Shown in pieces: positions 61,328-64,000 of a DNA stretch of 64,000 nucleotides. Location of the stretch: contig JABJJN010000072.1 in NCBI GenBank assembly GCA_018660835.1, forward strand, positions 52,634 through 116,633, written 5' to 3'. This stretch comes from Gemmatimonadota bacterium (GTDB taxonomy: Bacteria > Latescibacterota > UBA2968 > UBA8231). A program made the position numbers and the translations under genes. The notes beneath the pieces are model-generated. The model made no database searches and had not been told where the DNA came from. It saw nothing but the letters and a program-made list of their open reading frames with translations. Positions within the stretch are counted from its first letter, which is position 1; each line of letters starts with the position of its first letter.

Positions 61328-62368
61328 TCAGGAGTCAGCGCCTGGCATCTTTGGATCCAGCGCGTCTCGTAAACCGTCCCCTACCAGATTATACAGGGTG
61401 ACGGTGAAGAAAATGGCCAGGCCAGGTGCCACGGCCAGCCACCAGGCGGCGGCATTGCTGCGAGCGCCCGCCAGGATCGCCCCCCAAGTGATCGTCTCAG
61501 CCGGCACACCGATGCCAAGAAAACTCAGTCCGGACTCGGCGAGAATCGCCAATCCGACGCCGAATGTTGCAGGCACGAGGACGGGGGCGATCGCATTGGG
61601 CAGAATGTGACGCCAGATGACGCGAGGCGTTGCACAACCCAGTGCACGTGCCGCCTCAACGTATTCGTAGTTGCGTACATGCAAGAATTGAGACCGTGTC
61701 AGACGCGCGATCGTGACCCACCCGGTGAGGCCAATAATGATCATGATGAAGAACAGGCTCGGAGGGAAGAAAGCCGCCGCCGTGATGATGAGGAAGATGG
61801 CGGGGATCGCTGACCAGAGCTCAAAAAGCCGAGACAGTAGAAGGTCAGTCCAACCACCGAAATAACCGGCCATTGCCCCCAACACAACACCGATCAACAG
61901 AGAGATGCTCACCGATACCAGGCCGATCACCAGGGCGTAGCGAGAGCCGTGTATAATCCCTGCAAGCACGTCACGGCCGAGTCGATCGGTCCCAAGTAGA
62001 TGGTCTGGGCCCGGCGACTGGTATTTTTGCCCCAGCACGATCTCGGATGGCCCCCATGGAATAGGCGGGAAGACTGCTACGTCTGCACGCAAGCGTTTCA
62101 GATTCTTCCGGCGACGCAGTTCCTTAGGCCACTCTCCTATTCCCGTGTGCACGAGATATTGCCGAAACGCAGGAAAGTACACCTTCCCCTTGTATTCCAT
62201 ATAGAGAGGTTTGTTGCCCGCAATCAGATCAGCTCCGGCGGCGAAAGTTGCAAGCAACCCCAGCGCCACCAGGCTGTATAGCGCGAGCCTGTTTCTGGCG
62301 AATTGTCGACCTACCAGTTTCCAGTAACCGGCGCCGCTGGCCGACGAGTGAGCTGAAGGGTCTGTCAC
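61328..62368 (-). CDS. ABC transporter permease, OppC/DppC type
   Basis: 346 residues. N-terminal TM (ALYSLVALGLLATFAAGA), a roughly 90-residue periplasmic insertion, then the binding-protein-dependent transport domain with LGTDRLGRDVLAGIIHGSR and the EAA-type cytoplasmic loop YVEAARALGCATPRVIWRHILPN. It should pair with the upstream OppB-type permease to import peptides or similar solutes. It overlaps that gene by 4 bases. The ATPases and binding protein are not in the window. Confidence 0.92.
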   Translation of the reverse strand: MTDPSAHSSASGAGYWKLVGRQFARNRLALYSLVALGLLATFAAGADLIAGNKPLYMEYKGKVYFPAFRQYLVHTGIGEWPKELRRRKNLKRLRADVAVFPPIPWGPSEIVLGQKYQSPGPDHLLGTDRLGRDVLAGIIHGSRYALVIGLVSVSISLLIGVVLGAMAGYFGGWTDLLLSRLFELWSAIPAIFLIITAAAFFPPSLFFIMIIIGLTGWVTIARLTRSQFLHVRNYEYVEAARALGCATPRVIWRHILPNAIAPVLVPATFGVGLAILAESGLSFLGIGVPAETITWGAILAGARSNAAAWWLAVAPGLAIFFTVTLYNLVGDGLRDALDPKMPGADS

Positions 62369-63504
62369 TTTGCCAGACTGCTGAAGTCGATACGTGGGTC
62401 GGCGAACTTCAAGAAAATGTCGGCCAGTAAGATACCAACCAGCGAGAGCGCTGAACTGATAGTGAGAATAGCCATGACCATGGGGTAGTCACGAGAGATG
62501 ACGGACTGGAAACTCAGCAAGCCCAATCCCGGTAGTGTAAAGATCGTCTCGACGAATACAGACCCCGCCATCAGCGCCGGCAGCAGGCCCGCCATCAACG
62601 TGATGATGGGGATGAGGGAGTTCCGCAGTACGTGGCGGATGACAACAAGACGCTCAGCCAACCCCTTTGCACGGGCCGTTCGAACATAGTCGAGTCTATA
62701 ATTCTCCAGCATGCTCGTGCGCATGTAACGAGAAATTGCGGCGAAACTCGCATATGTGGAGGCAACAATGGGCAATGCCATATGGTGCAGGTGATCGGTG
62801 AACAGACGCCACCATCCCCACGATTCATCGGCATCGATTGACGCGATGCCAGACGCCGGAAACCAATGGAGAAATTCTCGATTGCAGAGAAAGATGATCA
62901 ACAACATGCCGACCCAGAAAGACGGCATCGACCAGAGCATGAATGAAATGGCCGTACCAATGCGATCTACCAACGTGTTCTGACGGATCGCCAGGAGCAT
63001 CCCCAGAGGCACACCAATCAGATAGGCTGCGACCAAGCTGATCAGACCGATCTCGATCGTCACCGGAAGGCGCTCAACAATGCGCCGTACGACGGGCTGT
63101 TGGTCCTTGAAGGACAAGCCAAAATCAAGTGTGGTGATCCGCCAGCCACCCAATTGGACCACCTCGAGCCCGGAACCTCGATACCTGTAGGTGGGCTCGG
63201 GCTGGTTGAGGGCTTCCATGTCGGCATCCGACAGAGGCTCGACGGACATTACGAGGCGCTGCAGCCAGCGCCCATATTGCTCATGCAGAGGTCTGTCGAG
63301 ACCCAATTGATGACGCAACTGTTGGCGAGTCTTCTCCAGTTGGTCACGCTGATCCGTACTCAGCCCCTCGCCGCTTGCAGCTCCGCCGAGGAATAGATCC
63401 ACTGGATCACCGGGTGCCAGGTGCATGATGAGGAAGGATACGAGGGTGATTCCGAGCAGCGTTGGAATCGCCAGCAAAACTCGTTGTAGAACGTATTGGA
63501 TCAC
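62365..63504 (-). CDS. ABC transporter permease, OppB/DppB type
   Basis: 379 residues from the GTG at 63504, chosen because the residues then begin with the family's cytoplasmic N-terminus (IQYVLQRVLLAIPTLLGIT), and the upstream ATG at 63645 would lie inside the TPR gene. FLIMHLAPGDPVD, a long periplasmic insertion, and the EAA loop YVRTARAKGLAERLVVIRHVLRN are present. Works with the adjacent OppC-type permease. It follows the TPR gene by 10 bases, which is unusual for an Opp operon. Confidence 0.9.
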   Translation of the reverse strand: MIQYVLQRVLLAIPTLLGITLVSFLIMHLAPGDPVDLFLGGAASGEGLSTDQRDQLEKTRQQLRHQLGLDRPLHEQYGRWLQRLVMSVEPLSDADMEALNQPEPTYRYRGSGLEVVQLGGWRITTLDFGLSFKDQQPVVRRIVERLPVTIEIGLISLVAAYLIGVPLGMLLAIRQNTLVDRIGTAISFMLWSMPSFWVGMLLIIFLCNREFLHWFPASGIASIDADESWGWWRLFTDHLHHMALPIVASTYASFAAISRYMRTSMLENYRLDYVRTARAKGLAERLVVIRHVLRNSLIPIITLMAGLLPALMAGSVFVETIFTLPGLGLLSFQSVISRDYPMVMAILTISSALSLVGILLADIFLKFADPRIDFSSLAK

Positions 63505-63514
63505 TGCAGTCTCT

Positions 63515-64000
63515 TCATTGGCCGAGGGCTGACGCTTTGGCGAAGGCTTCTGCACTCTCGGCATCCAGCCCACGGTTCGCGTAGGCGCGGCCCAATTCCC
63601 GCCAGATAAGGCCATTGTCGGGCATATCAAGACTGAGCGTTTCAAGCAGGGGAAATGCGTCGTCCATTCTATTCAGACCGAGATAGGCAACGGCCAGATT
63701 GTAGCGCGCATCAACATCCACAGGGTTCAGCCTGACGGCGTGCTCGAAGGCTTCCACTGATTCGACAAACCGACTCTGTTGCCAATAAAGGGATCCAAGA
63801 TTGTAGTAGGATTGCCAGTGAGTGGAATCAGTGACGAGCGCCCGTCGGTAGGTCTCCTCCGCCGCTGCCAGGTCGCCGACTCGAGACAGAGCGACGGCGA
63901 GATTGGTCAAGGTGACAAGCTGCTCACCGTGTACCAGGGCTTTCTCAAACTGGGCGATCGCTTCTGCGTCACGCGACTCGCCAAGATAGAGTGTTCCAAG
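63515..64000 (-). CDS. TPR-repeat protein, 5' truncated by the window edge
   Basis: The reading frame is open to base 64000, so the N-terminus is missing; at least 161 residues remain. Four or five 34-residue TPRs are visible (for example ALVTDSTHWQSYYNLGSLYW and VDARYNLAVAYLGLNRMDDA). It lacks a signal peptide in the part seen. A scaffold or substrate-binding role is possible. It lies 10 bases before the OppB gene, suggesting co-transcription, perhaps as a lipoprotein partner of the transporter. Confidence 0.8.
   Translation of the reverse strand, partial: LGTLYLGESRDAEAIAQFEKALVHGEQLVTLTNLAVALSRVGDLAAAEETYRRALVTDSTHWQSYYNLGSLYWQQSRFVESVEAFEHAVRLNPVDVDARYNLAVAYLGLNRMDDAFPLLETLSLDMPDNGLIWRELGRAYANRGLDAESAEAFAKASALGQ

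Overview
The window looks like chromosomal DNA of a Gram-negative, flagellated bacterium of moderately high GC. Evidence for an outer membrane includes several beta-barrel proteins, at least five lipobox lipoproteins and a DegP-type protease. A PorX-like receiver/PglZ regulator, FadL/PorV-like and DUF5723 barrels, a bacterial geranylgeranylglyceryl-phosphate synthase family protein and a catabolic cluster of enolase-superfamily and SelA-like enzymes suggest the FCB group. A Latescibacterota-like lineage is my best guess, but it is inference only. I see no insertion sequence, prophage, CRISPR array or integron; almost all of the window is intact housekeeping or envelope genes.

Layout. 1-5.8 kb (+): the end of a GT87-like glycosyltransferase, then a tightly coupled trio: a TPR lipoprotein, a large metallopeptidase / beta-propeller / Omp85-barrel fusion, and a small lipoprotein. 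The trio ends at a strong bidirectional terminator. 5.8-12.7 kb (-): a Tyr/Gly-rich lipoprotein, then an envelope-signalling unit read as histidine kinase, PorX-like regulator, TsaE, outer-membrane barrel, PorV/FadL-like barrel. 12.8-18 kb: a DUF2279 protein (+), then flagellin, bactofilin, an ATP-cone 2-phosphoglycerate kinase and a nucleotide-sugar epimerase (all -). 18.2-22.5 kb (+): transaldolase, glucose-6-phosphate dehydrogenase, glucokinase and a KdsC-like phosphatase. 22.5-28.7 kb: a sugar-acid or amino-acid catabolic neighbourhood (SelA-like PLP enzyme, enolase-superfamily enzyme, SHMT, FGGY kinase, uronate-dehydrogenase-like SDR). 28.7-36.5 kb: an SDR/TrmH/MBL/P-loop-kinase operon, ferrochelatase, an esterase with a GH78-like protein, and DegP. 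36.6-43.8 kb (-): ClpB, a DUF5610 protein, a DUF5723 barrel and a repeat lipoprotein.

44-58.7 kb (-) is a long co-directional array. Reading with transcription it runs tadA, three tRNAs, the SRP RNA, dnaX, recR, pgsA, pgpA, recA, recX, alaS, GGGP synthase, a PHP phosphatase, HPr, PTS enzyme I, an NDP-sugar nucleotidyltransferase and metK. Gaps from dnaX to the nucleotidyltransferase are under 30 bases or are overlaps. It joins DNA repair, phospholipid and ether-lipid-type synthesis, sugar signalling and SAM synthesis. 58.9-64 kb (-): an SxtJ/carbamoyltransferase pair, two Opp/Dpp-type ABC permeases and the end of a TPR protein that continues past the window.

Most interesting points: the protease-propeller-barrel fusion; the PorX-type operon that contains tsaE; a 23-base tandem duplication that gives the histidine-kinase gene a decoy upstream start; a sigma-54-like flagellin promoter with a hairpin at the predicted 5' end; a direct-repeat/hairpin leader before metK; and GGGP synthase embedded with pgsA and pgpA.
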